From contig NZ_JAKRFD010000008.1 of assembly GCF_022348185.1 (NCBI RefSeq), positions 186,001 to 250,000 on the forward strand: a stretch of 64,000 bases of DNA, in the 5' to 3' direction. Source of the stretch: Epibacterium sp. Ofav1-8. GTDB lineage: Bacteria; Pseudomonadota; Alphaproteobacteria; Rhodobacterales; Rhodobacteraceae. Numbering within the stretch: the first letter of the stretch is position 1; each line of letters starts with the position of its first letter. Below the pieces are notes generated by a model, which was not told where the DNA came from, made no database searches, and saw only the letters and a program-made list of their open reading frames with translations. Positions 44,031 through 51,953 of this stretch are shown here, piece by piece. A program made the position numbers and the translations under genes.

Positions 44031-44792
44031 ATGAGCAAACCGACCCGTGCCCGGGGCCAACCGCGTCGCTCGCGTCCGGTGCGCGTGGCGGATGAAATCA
44101 AGACCTGGGTGGTGGAACGCGACCTCCAGCAGGGGGACAAATTACCCAATGAAACGGAGATGATCTCTCTGTTCGGCGTGTCCAAGGGGACGGTGCGCGA
44201 AGCGATGCGGATCCTCGAAGCGCAGGGGCTGATCCTGACCCGCACCGGCCCGGGCGGCGGCAGTTTTGTCGACAAGGTCTCGGCCGAGCGGGCGCGCTCC
44301 TTGCTGGCCAACTACTTCTATTTTCAAAACCTTTCGATCGCCGACATCTATCAGATGCGCCGCGCGCTGGAGCCGGAACTGGCCGCTAGCCTGGCCGGGA
44401 CGCTCAGCGAGGAGCAATTGGCCGAGATGGAAGCGCTTGCCGCGCGCTATCCGGAGCCTGCGCAATCTGCCGAGGAAGAGAAAGAACAGCATATTGCATC
44501 GCTCGACTTTCACGCCCGGCTGGCGGAGTTTTCGGGCAATGCGCTGCTGGGCTTTGTCATATCCTTCATGGCGCGGGTTCTCACGGACATGACGATCTAT
44601 CGCAAGCTCTACGAGCCGCCGAACCATGAATTGTGGCGCCGGGGGCGGGAGCATCAGATGCGGCTGGTGGAGGCCCTGCGCCACGGCAATGGGGATGAAG
44701 CGCGGCGGATCATGGCCTCGCATATGCAAGGGGCCGAAGACCTGATGACCGCGCAGGAGGCGCAGCTGGCGCGGCGCTTTATCGGGGAATAA
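44031..44792 (+). CDS. FadR-subfamily GntR transcriptional regulator
   Basis: A 253-residue protein with a GntR winged helix-turn-helix (residues about 15-80, VADEIKTWVVERDLQQGDKL, SLFGVSKGTVREAMRILEAQ). A FadR/FCD-type all-helical effector domain follows, with histidine residues typical of a metal site (DFHARLAEFSGN, EHQMRLVEALRHG, MASHMQGAE). It likely represses the two flanking divergent units (M20 hydrolase, DUF1028 protein and the peptide ABC transporter) through the TTWATCATGA boxes. An amino acid-derived ligand is expected. The ATG at 44031 lies 11 bases after the palindrome, so the regulator should be autoregulated. Confidence 0.9.
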   Translation: MSKPTRARGQPRRSRPVRVADEIKTWVVERDLQQGDKLPNETEMISLFGVSKGTVREAMRILEAQGLILTRTGPGGGSFVDKVSAERARSLLANYFYFQNLSIADIYQMRRALEPELAASLAGTLSEEQLAEMEALAARYPEPAQSAEEEKEQHIASLDFHARLAEFSGNALLGFVISFMARVLTDMTIYRKLYEPPNHELWRRGREHQMRLVEALRHGNGDEARRIMASHMQGAEDLMTAQEAQLARRFIGE

Positions 44793-44801
44793 CCGGCGCC
44801 G

Positions 44802-45476
44802 CTAGCCCGCTTCGGGAAGCACGGCGCGGCTTCTGTCGGTCAAGGTCGGAACCTCATCCAGCCAGTCGAAATAAGGCGACCGATGGGCGCGAATGCACAG
44901 GGCGCGCAGGGCGGAGAGGGGCTCTTCGCTGAAGTCGATCCGCAGATCCAGCGGCGGATGGTCCGGCCTCAGCACCAGCAGCGCCGCCGATTGCAGACCA
45001 CGGGTGTCCCCGCCAGCCGCGGCAGCCGCATCCAGCACCGCAAGCATGTGATCGGGCAGGGTGGCAAATTCTGACTGCGCCGTCTGCTGCATCACGTCCA
45101 GCACATTGGCCCCGGACAGCATGTTGCCCGCCACGGCCAGGTTTGGCGCGATCCGGTGGCCGGCGTAGGCGATGCTGTCCCGTCCGGTGAACCCTGCGCC
45201 CTGGCCGGTGCGGTCCAGCGCCAGCATCTGCCGGTGGTGGCGGCCGGTGTCCGCCTGCGTGACGGCCTCCACCGCCTGTGCGGCGCTGCGTCCGTTGTAC
45301 ATGTGCCGCAGCCCGTCATCGCGCCAGAATGTGCTGGGGGCCGTGCCCTGCGACGCCACCAGCCCTGATTCGATGTCTCCGCGCAGGACCCAGCCCCCGA
45401 CACAGAGACTCCCGGTTGCCGCAGCCGCCGCGAAACCGCCTGTTTGAGGGTCATGCATCAGTATTGAAAAGGTCAT
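44802..45476 (-). CDS. DUF1028 (Ntn-hydrolase-like) protein
   Basis: A 224-residue DUF1028 family protein, beginning MTFSILMHDPQTGGFAAAAATGSLCVGGWVLRG. The SQGTAPSTFWRDDGLRHMYNG, NLAVAGNMLSGANVLDVM and C-terminal DHPPLDLRIDFSEEP segments are characteristic of the family. DUF1028 proteins have an Ntn-hydrolase fold and frequently accompany peptide or amino acid transporters. The biochemical activity is not established. The CGGAG upstream fixes the start at 45476. It is divergent from the ABC transporter substrate-binding gene, with operators between, and convergent with the FadR-type gene 10 bases away. Confidence 0.87.
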   Translation of the reverse strand: MTFSILMHDPQTGGFAAAAATGSLCVGGWVLRGDIESGLVASQGTAPSTFWRDDGLRHMYNGRSAAQAVEAVTQADTGRHHRQMLALDRTGQGAGFTGRDSIAYAGHRIAPNLAVAGNMLSGANVLDVMQQTAQSEFATLPDHMLAVLDAAAAAGGDTRGLQSAALLVLRPDHPPLDLRIDFSEEPLSALRALCIRAHRSPYFDWLDEVPTLTDRSRAVLPEAG

Positions 45477-45516
45477 GGCGGTCTCCGAACGAATTTGGTG
45501 CAGGTTTAGACTTGTA

Positions 45517-45558
45517 TTTATCATGAAAATTTGCGTGGATACAATTAATCATGAAAAA
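45517..45558. promoter_or_regulatory. Two operator-like sites between DUF1028 gene and ABC transporter operon
   Basis: TTTATCATGAAAAT (45517-45530) and TTAATCATGAAAAA (45545-45558) share the TTWATCATGAWAA core with the two sites next to the FadR-type gene. They are 28 bases centre to centre. The second lies 26 bases before the dppA-like start. Confidence 0.65.
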
Positions 45559-45583
45559 TAAATCTCAGCAGAGAGGATCCGAC

Positions 45584-47170
45584 ATGAAATTTCTTGAGAT
45601 GACGCGGCGCGGCGCGATGGCCGCGATGTTCGCGACGACGGCTCTGGCCGGGGTGGCGATGGGCGTGGCACCGGCAGCGGCGCAGACACCGCCGGGTGTG
45701 TTGATCGTCGGCCAGATCGCCGAGCCCAAGGCGCTTGACCCGGCGGCGGTGACGGCGGTGAACGACTTCCGCATCCTGATGAACGTCTATGACGGCCTCG
45801 TGCGCTACAAGGACGGCACGCTGGAGGTGGAGCCTGCCCTGGCCACCGACTGGAGCATTTCCGAGGATGGCACCGAATATACGTTTACGCTGCGCGAGGG
45901 CGTGTCCTTCCACGATGGCAGCGCCTTTGATGCCGAGGCGGTGGTGTTCAACTTCGAGCGGATGCTCAATGAGGATCACCCCTTCCACAACACCGGCCCG
46001 TTCCCGCTGGCCTTCTTCTTCTCCGCCGTAGAGAGCGTCGAAGCGGTCGATGATCTGACGGTGAAATTCAAGCTGAACGCGCCCTATGCGCCGTTCCTGT
46101 CGAACCTTGCCTATCCCACGGGCCTGATTGTATCGCCCGAGGCGGTCCGGACCCATGGCGCGGAGTTTGGCCGCAACCCCTCCGGCACCGGCGCGTTCAA
46201 ATTTGCCGAGTGGCGCTCGAACGAGGCCGTGGTGGTTGAGAAAAACCCCGACTACTGGGACGGCGCGGCAGAGCTGGACGCGGTGGTTTTCCGCCCGATC
46301 ACCGATGCCAACACCCGCACGGCAGAAATGCTGGCCGGTGGCATTGATCTGATGGTCGAGGTGCCGCCGGTGGCGCTGTCGGAATTTCAGGGCGATGCGT
46401 TTACCGTGCATGAACAAGCCGGTCCGCATGTCTGGTTCCTGATCCTCAACGCCAAGGAAGGCCCCTTTGCCGACAAGCGCGTCCGCCAAGCGGCGAACTA
46501 CGCGATCAACAAATCCGCGATCGTGAACGATGTACTTGAGGGCACCGCCGAGGTCGCCGCAGGCCCGACCCCGCCTGCCTTTGCCTGGGCGTATAATGAA
46601 TCGCTCGAACCCTATCCCTATGACCCCGACAAGGCGCGTGAACTCCTGGCCGAGGCGGGCGCAGAAGGGGCGGAACTCACGTTCTATGTGACCGAGGGTG
46701 GCTCCGGCATGCTCGACCCCATCGCCATGGGCACAGCCATTCAGGCGGACCTCAATGCCGTGGGGCTGGATGTGAAGATCGAAACCTACGAGTGGAACAC
46801 GTTCCTGGGCGAGGTCAATCCGGGGCTGGAGGGCAAGGCCGATATGGCCGAGATGGCCTGGATGACCAATGACCCCGACACCTTGCCCTTCCTTGCGCTG
46901 CGCACCGATGCATGGCCTGACAAGGGCGGCTTCAACTCCGGCTATTATTCCAACCCGAAGGTGGATGAGCTGTTGGAAGCGGCCCGCGTTGCGACCGATC
47001 AGGACGAGCGCGCCAAGCTCTATCAGGAGATGCAGACCATCGTGCAGGAAGATGCGCCTTGGGTCTTTGTCGCCAACTGGAAGCAGAACGCGGTGACCTC
47101 GGAGCGGGTGGGCGATTTTGCCCTGCAGCCCTCGTTCTTCCTGCTGCTCGATGATGTGACCAAGAACTGA
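45584..47170 (+). CDS. ABC peptide transporter substrate-binding protein (DppA/OppA family)
   Basis: A 528-residue family 5 solute-binding protein. The signal peptide (residues 1-32, LEMTRRGAMAAMFATTALAG..., cleaved near AAAQ) has a twin-arginine-like RR. The family signature is seen in YEVTFTL-type and PALATDWSISEDGTEYTFTLR segments, and the later GTGAFKFAEWRSNEAVVVEKN is typical. It binds peptides, glutathione-like compounds or similar amides in the periplasm. GAGAGGA at 45571-45577 supports the start at 45584. It heads the transporter operon and follows two FadR-box-like sites. The substrate is probably related to that of the M20 hydrolase nearby. Confidence 0.92.
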   Translation: MKFLEMTRRGAMAAMFATTALAGVAMGVAPAAAQTPPGVLIVGQIAEPKALDPAAVTAVNDFRILMNVYDGLVRYKDGTLEVEPALATDWSISEDGTEYTFTLREGVSFHDGSAFDAEAVVFNFERMLNEDHPFHNTGPFPLAFFFSAVESVEAVDDLTVKFKLNAPYAPFLSNLAYPTGLIVSPEAVRTHGAEFGRNPSGTGAFKFAEWRSNEAVVVEKNPDYWDGAAELDAVVFRPITDANTRTAEMLAGGIDLMVEVPPVALSEFQGDAFTVHEQAGPHVWFLILNAKEGPFADKRVRQAANYAINKSAIVNDVLEGTAEVAAGPTPPAFAWAYNESLEPYPYDPDKARELLAEAGAEGAELTFYVTEGGSGMLDPIAMGTAIQADLNAVGLDVKIETYEWNTFLGEVNPGLEGKADMAEMAWMTNDPDTLPFLALRTDAWPDKGGFNSGYYSNPKVDELLEAARVATDQDERAKLYQEMQTIVQEDAPWVFVANWKQNAVTSERVGDFALQPSFFLLLDDVTKN

Positions 47171-47205
47171 TGAGAGGTTTCGGATCGGGCTTTGCCCAAT
47201 CCGAC

Positions 47206-47234
47206 CCGCGCGCGCCCCTGCGGGGCGCGCGCGG
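47206..47234 (+). other. Very stable 13-bp hairpin between substrate-binding and permease genes
   Basis: CCGCGCGCGCCCC pairs perfectly with GGGGCGCGCGCGG (loop TGC). It sits in the 142-base spacer after the binding-protein gene, with a weaker GATCGGGC/GCCCAATC hairpin just upstream. Such 3' structures protect the mRNA of the abundant binding protein and lower read-through to permease genes. Confidence 0.75.
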
Positions 47235-47312
47235 CCCCCGTTTCCCCGGAATTTCTGCTGAAACCTCCCCGGAAATACGCTCCCCCCGATCGGCAGAGCA
47301 GGAAGGCACGCC

Positions 47313-48260
47313 ATGACTGGCTATATTGTAAAAAGGCTCATCTCCGCGGTGCCGGTCCTTCTGGGGATCTCGGTCATCGTCTTTCTGATCATGGCGATGA
47401 TCCCGGGCGACCCGGCCACGGCGATCCTTGGCTCTTATGCGACGCCCGAGAATGTGGAGAAGCTCAATCGCGATCTCGGTCTCGATAAACCCTTGGTGCA
47501 GAGGTACTTTATCTGGCTTGGCAATATGTTGCAGGGCGATTTTGGCCGCAGCTTCTCGCTCAATCGTGCGGTGCTCGACGAGGTGCTGGAGCGGTTCAAT
47601 GCAACGCTGGTGCTGGCGGGCACATCCTTTGTGATCTGTTCGATCCTTGGCGTTGCGGCAGGTGTGGTCTCGGCGGCGCGCCAATACGGGCTGGCGGATA
47701 AGGCGATCACCTTTGCGGTGCTTCTGGGCATTTCGATCCCGTCGTTTTTCCTCGGCATGATGATGATCCTGATCTTTGCAGTGAACCTGCGCTGGTTCCC
47801 GGTGTCCGGCATGTGGCCGATTTACGGCGCGCGGGATCTCTCGGCCCTTGTCAGTCATCTGACCCTTCCGGCCATTGCGTTGGCGGTGGTGGCCACTGGG
47901 GTCATCGCGCGCCTGTCACGTTCCGCTATGCTGGAGGTCCTGCGACAGGATTTCATCCGCACCGCCCGCGCCAAAGGCGTGCATGAGCGCAGCGTGATCT
48001 GGCGCCATGGTCTGCGCGCGGCGATGGTGTCGATCATCCCGGTGCTGGGCATCCAAGCCGGGTTTGTGCTCTCGGGTGCGGTCTATATCGAGATGGTGTT
48101 TCAATGGCCCGGCGTCGGGCGGATGCTCGTTGATGCCATCCTCAAACGCGACATTCTGCTGGTGCAGGGCGGTGTGGTCTTTGTGGCTGCCTGCTATGTG
48201 CTGTTCAACATTGCCGTCGATGTCGCCCAAAGCCTTCTGGACCCGAGGATCAAAGCATGA
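47313..48260 (+). CDS. ABC peptide transporter permease (DppB type)
   Basis: A 315-residue inner-membrane protein of the binding-protein-dependent permease family, with six transmembrane helices. It starts MTGYIVKRLISAVPVLLGIS. The typical first periplasmic stretch MIPGDPATAILGSYATPENV and the EAA-loop region IRTARAKGVHERSVIWRHGLR are intact. It forms the heterodimeric pore with the DppC-like half encoded next. Its stop overlaps the next start (ATGA). The Shine-Dalgarno AGGAAGG lies 10 bases upstream. Confidence 0.92.
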   Translation: MTGYIVKRLISAVPVLLGISVIVFLIMAMIPGDPATAILGSYATPENVEKLNRDLGLDKPLVQRYFIWLGNMLQGDFGRSFSLNRAVLDEVLERFNATLVLAGTSFVICSILGVAAGVVSAARQYGLADKAITFAVLLGISIPSFFLGMMMILIFAVNLRWFPVSGMWPIYGARDLSALVSHLTLPAIALAVVATGVIARLSRSAMLEVLRQDFIRTARAKGVHERSVIWRHGLRAAMVSIIPVLGIQAGFVLSGAVYIEMVFQWPGVGRMLVDAILKRDILLVQGGVVFVAACYVLFNIAVDVAQSLLDPRIKA

Positions 48261-50140
48261 GCTTCCTGCGTCTTTTGTCCCGCAACCGCCTGGCGCTGGC
48301 GGGGCTCATCGTGATGTCGGTGGTGGTGCTGCTGGCGCTGCTGACACCCATTTTGCCGCTGCCCGACCCGGATGTGACCAACACGGCAGAGCGGTTCAAG
48401 AAACCCCTTAGCGAAGGGGCCTTGCTGGGGACTGACCACCTTGGTCGCGACCTCGCCAGCCGCCTGATGTGGGGTACGCGGTTGTCGCTGGCGGTGGGCT
48501 TTGCGGCGGCGGTGGCGGCGGCCACCATCGGGGCGGCCATCGGCGTGATCGCGGGGTTTTACGGCGGGCGTGTGGACAATGTGATCATGCGCGGCGTCGA
48601 TATGCTGATGGGCTTTCCCTATATCCTGTTGGCGCTGGCGATTGTCGCAGCACTTGGTCCAGGGCTGCTGAACGCGCTGATCGCGGTAGCCGCCGTCAAC
48701 ATCCCCTTCTTTGCCCGCAACATTCGCGGTGTCACCGTCGGCATTGCGCATAAGGAATTTGTCGATGCGGCGCGGCTGTGCGGGATGTCGAATGCCCGCA
48801 TCATCATCACCGAGGTGGTCCCGAATGTGATCCCGGTGATCGTGATCGCCATGTCCACCACCGTCGGCTGGATGATCCTTGAGACGGCAGGCCTCAGCTT
48901 CCTCGGTCTTGGCTCGCAACCGCCGCAGGCGGATCTGGGCTCCATGCTGGGGGAGGCGCGTTCGGCGCTGATTACCAATCCGCATACCTCCGTGGTGCCC
49001 GGTGCGATGATCCTTGTGATCGTGATGGCAATCAATCTTCTGGGCGATGGCGTGCGCGATGCGCTTGATCCGCGCCTGAAATCCGGCGCGCTCAGCCGCC
49101 CGATGCCGACCACCATGGTGCGCCGCACAGACCCCGTGCCGCAGCCCGAAGGCGACGGCATCCTGAGCCTGCGCGACCTGCAAACCCAGTTCCACGTTAA
49201 GGATCGCATCTACAAGGCCGTGGGCGGAGTTGACCTCTCGGTAAGGCCGGGCGAATGCCTTGGGATCATTGGTGAAAGTGGCTCTGGTAAATCCGTGACG
49301 GCGCTGTCGATCATGGGGCTGGTGGCCTCGCCCCCCGGTGTCATCACCGGCGGTGCGGTGCATTACAAGGGCGAGGATCTGATCGGTGCCCCCTATGAGA
49401 CCCTGCGCCGTCTGCGCGGTGACCGTGTGGCCTATATCTTTCAGGATCCTCTGGCGACGCCGCACCCGCTTTATACGGTTGGCGCGCAGCTCATCGAGGC
49501 GATCCAGAGCCATCATCGCACCAGCACCTCCGAGGCTCGCGCGCGCGCGATTGAGCTTTTGAAATCCGTGCGCATCCCCAATGCCGAGGCGCGCGTGGAC
49601 AATTACCCGCATGAGATGTCGGGCGGCATGCGCCAACGGGTCGGCATCGCCATGGCGCTGGCCAATGACCCGGAGGTCATTATCGCGGATGAACCCACAA
49701 CCGCGCTCGACGTGACGGTGCAGGCGCAGATCCTTGCGCTCTTGGATGATTTGCGGCGCGAGCGGGGCTTGGCGATCATCTTCATCACCCATGATTTTGG
49801 TGTGGTGGCGCAGCTCTGTGATCGGGTGGCGGTGATGTATGCAGGCCGCATTGTCGAGGAAGGCCCGACCGATGCCATCCTCAATGCGCCCGCCCATCCC
49901 TATACCGCGCGGCTGATGGCCTGCGTGCCGGAACTGGGTCAGGGCAGACGCCAATTGGCAGCTATTCCCGGTCTGCCGCCAGTGGTGGACAAACTGCCTG
50001 CAGGCTGTGCCTTTGCCGACCGCTGTCCCAAGGCCGCAAATGCCTGTCGCAGCGGTGACATTGACCTTGGCCCCTTTGGGCCTGCGCGCAAGATCCGCTG
50101 CATCGATCCCGAAACCCCAGCGCAGGAGGCCACGGCATGA
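48257..50140 (+). CDS. Fused ABC transporter permease (DppC) and ATPase (DppD)
   Basis: A 627-residue fusion. Residues 1 to about 280 are a DppC permease ([23 protein letters not shown]-loop [21 protein letters not shown]). After a linker ([20 protein letters not shown]), residues about 295-627 form a complete DppD ATPase: Walker A GESGSGKS at 339-346, signature MSGGMRQR from 454, Walker [12 protein letters not shown], and the C-terminal oligopeptide-type cysteine motif [15 protein letters not shown]. Normally these are two genes. The frame is continuous with no stop and no usable start at the junction other than internal ATGs. It overlaps both neighbours by ATGA. Such fusions are known in some Rhodobacteraceae, as I recall. 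Confidence 0.93.
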   Translation: MSFLRLLSRNRLALAGLIVMSVVVLLALLTPILPLPDPDVTNTAERFKKPLSEGALLGTDHLGRDLASRLMWGTRLSLAVGFAAAVAAATIGAAIGVIAGFYGGRVDNVIMRGVDMLMGFPYILLALAIVAALGPGLLNALIAVAAVNIPFFARNIRGVTVGIAHKEFVDAARLCGMSNARIIITEVVPNVIPVIVIAMSTTVGWMILETAGLSFLGLGSQPPQADLGSMLGEARSALITNPHTSVVPGAMILVIVMAINLLGDGVRDALDPRLKSGALSRPMPTTMVRRTDPVPQPEGDGILSLRDLQTQFHVKDRIYKAVGGVDLSVRPGECLGIIGESGSGKSVTALSIMGLVASPPGVITGGAVHYKGEDLIGAPYETLRRLRGDRVAYIFQDPLATPHPLYTVGAQLIEAIQSHHRTSTSEARARAIELLKSVRIPNAEARVDNYPHEMSGGMRQRVGIAMALANDPEVIIADEPTTALDVTVQAQILALLDDLRRERGLAIIFITHDFGVVAQLCDRVAVMYAGRIVEEGPTDAILNAPAHPYTARLMACVPELGQGRRQLAAIPGLPPVVDKLPAGCAFADRCPKAANACRSGDIDLGPFGPARKIRCIDPETPAQEATA

Positions 50141-51090
50141 GCGCGGCACTGAAACTCACCGATCTCAGTAAGACCTTCCCGGTGGGCAAACGCCTGTTCG
50201 GCGCACCCAAGGCGGGCGTCAAGGCGGTGCAGCCGCTCTCCCTGACGGTGGAACAGGGCGAAACCCTCGGCATCGTGGGGGAGTCGGGGTGTGGAAAATC
50301 CACATTGGCGCGGATGCTGGTGGGCTTGTTGCCGCCCACCACCGGCCAGATTGAGATCGACGGCGCACCGCTTGATAACGCGGACCCGGCCACTTTTGGG
50401 CAGAAGATCCAATATGTCTTTCAGGACCCGATCAGCAGCCTCAACCCGCGCAAAACCATTCGCCAGATCATGGACGCGCCCCTGCGGCATCTGCACGGCA
50501 TGGACGCCAAGGCGCGGGCCACTCGCATTGCAGAGATCTTTGCCGCGGTGAACCTGCGCGAGGAGTTTCTCGATCGCTACCCGCATGAATTCTCTGGCGG
50601 ACAGGCCCAGCGGATCGGCATTGCGCGCGCCCTGGCGGCGGATGCGCGTATATTGATCCTGGATGAGCCTGTGTCCGCGCTGGATGTGTCCGTGCAGGCG
50701 CAGGTGTTGAACCTTCTTGCGGATCTGAAAGAGAAATTCGGCCTGACCTATATCTTTATCAGCCATGATCTTGCGGTGGTGGAGGCGGTCAGTGATCGCG
50801 TCGCGGTGCTCTATTTTGGCTCCGTGGTCGAGGTCGGTCCCGCCGATCAGGTCTTTGCCAAGCCGACCCATCCCTATACGAAACTCCTGGCCGACAGTGC
50901 CCCCGTCGTCGGGCGCGCGCTCGCCGCGCCAGAGGCGAAGGAGACCGAACTGCCCGACCCGCTGAACCCGCCGGAGGGCTGCGCGTTTCGCGCCCGTTGC
51001 CCGCGCGCGGTCGAGGCTTGCAGAACTTCTGTGCCACCGCTGGATGTCGAACGCGCGCAGGTCTCCTGTGCCTGTTTCAACCCGCTCTAG
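50137..51090 (+). CDS. ABC peptide transporter ATPase (DppF type)
   Basis: A 317-residue ATPase with Walker A GESGCGKS, Q-loop VFQDPISSLNP, signature FSGGQAQR, Walker B ILILDEPVSALD and the oligopeptide-type C-terminal cluster CAFRARCPRAVEACR, which may hold an Fe-S cluster in family members. It pairs with the ATPase half of the fused upstream protein to energise peptide uptake at the cytoplasmic face. It is translationally coupled to the upstream gene by an ATGA overlap. It is the last gene of the transporter operon. Confidence 0.93.
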   Translation: MSAALKLTDLSKTFPVGKRLFGAPKAGVKAVQPLSLTVEQGETLGIVGESGCGKSTLARMLVGLLPPTTGQIEIDGAPLDNADPATFGQKIQYVFQDPISSLNPRKTIRQIMDAPLRHLHGMDAKARATRIAEIFAAVNLREEFLDRYPHEFSGGQAQRIGIARALAADARILILDEPVSALDVSVQAQVLNLLADLKEKFGLTYIFISHDLAVVEAVSDRVAVLYFGSVVEVGPADQVFAKPTHPYTKLLADSAPVVGRALAAPEAKETELPDPLNPPEGCAFRARCPRAVEACRTSVPPLDVERAQVSCACFNPL

Positions 51091-51660
51091 GAGAAAGAGG
51101 CTGCGCTGTCGCTGATCTGTCCGACGGCCTGCGCCTTGCACAGGCAGGGCGATCAGGGCAGCAAAGCAGGGCTGCGCCGAACTTACGCGATTTTCACGCT
51201 ATCCGTGTAAATATGCGGGTGGACTCTCGCGATATTTGAGCAATACTGCCCGTGTGAGTGCGGACGTGGTGTTGAGTTCAAAGCCATTTTGAGAATCGTA
51301 GCCTTTTTCTACGGGTATTGAGTCGTTCCGCAACAACGGCGTGCTGTTTGGTTCGCTCCGAGCGATGCGGTTGGTGTGTGTCGTGTCGGGGCCGAAGTGC
51401 GCTACATCGGCGACCCTCGATCCCCAGGAGGGTCGCCGATCCCCCTTTGTCATCTGACTGCAGTCGCTGGAAGCAGTGCGTTTAGGGTGAGGGCCCCCGA
51501 CGCAAGGCCGGTTGCACCTGTGTCGCGGGGGAGGGGATACGCGCCCGATGATGCGCGGACCAAAACAGACCAGCTGACCGTTTTCCTGACCGGAGCGATG
51601 CTTGGACCTGCGTTCCCGAGTTGACAATGGCGGCGGAACCGGCCACGAAACGGAACACGC
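51091..51660. other. 570-base region without a protein gene
   Basis: No plausible coding frame exists here. Frames read antisense through the tRNA give peptide motifs that are known artefacts. The region contains the strong inverted repeat at 51406-51440 and ends at the tRNA-Arg gene. Its GC content is visibly lower around 51180-51350. A small RNA is possible but not demonstrated. Confidence 0.5.
51406..51440. other. Perfect 13-bp inverted repeat upstream of tRNA-Arg
   Basis: ATCGGCGACCCTC and GAGGGTCGCCGAT, loop of 9 bases (GATCCCCAG), are followed by CCCCCTTTG. The stem is very stable. It could terminate a transcript from the left or be the core of a small RNA. Confidence 0.6.
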
Positions 51661-51737
51661 GCCCGCGTAATTCAACTGGATAGAATATCCGACTTCTAAT
51701 CGGGCTGTTGGGGGTTCGAGTCCTCCCGCGGGCGCCA
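51661..51737 (+). tRNA. tRNA-Arg (anticodon TCT)
   Basis: The cloverleaf is complete. Acceptor strands are GCCCGCG (51661-51667) and CGCGGGC (51727-51733). The D-arm is ATTCAACTGGATAGAAT. The anticodon stem is TCCGA/TCGGG with loop CTTCTAA, and the anticodon TCT is at 51695-51697. The T-arm is GGGGG-TTCGAGT-CCTCC. Discriminator G and an encoded CCA end the gene at 51737. It reads AGA codons, which are rare in GC-rich genomes. There is no integrase or repeated 3' end nearby. Confidence 0.95.
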
Positions 51738-51850
51738 TTTCACATCAAAAAAACCACCGCCCCGAGCCTGCGCGCACCAAACCCAGGCAAGGCGCTGAGG
51801 GCAAACCGGGCAAGTCCGTCCTGCGCGTTTTGACCCTCCTGACCCTTGTC

Positions 51851-51862
51851 ATGCACTTGCAT
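51851..51862. promoter_or_regulatory. Inverted repeat upstream of the TonB-dependent receptor
   Basis: ATGCA-CT-TGCAT, a perfect 12-bp dyad 92 bases before the receptor start in an AT-richer stretch. It is a candidate operator for a metal-responsive or MarR-type regulator. No clear Fur consensus is present. Confidence 0.4.
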
Positions 51863-51953
51863 ATCAAGATGTGAGCTCTTAGAAGAAGGCCCATATCTGC
51901 CAGCCGCGTCCCCGAGCCAGCTTTCCAAAACAACGTGAAATTCGGGAACGTTC

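Noticed and set aside
51661-51737. tRNA-Arg as an integration site of a mobile element
   Set aside because: No integrase, no direct repeat of the tRNA 3' end and no cargo genes are seen on either side. The neighbours are ordinary metabolic and transport genes.
51199-51738. Minus-strand frame beginning across the tRNA gene
   Set aside because: Its N-terminus (APAGGLEPPT) is the known artefact of reading a tRNA 3' end in antisense. It covers the real tRNA-Arg gene.
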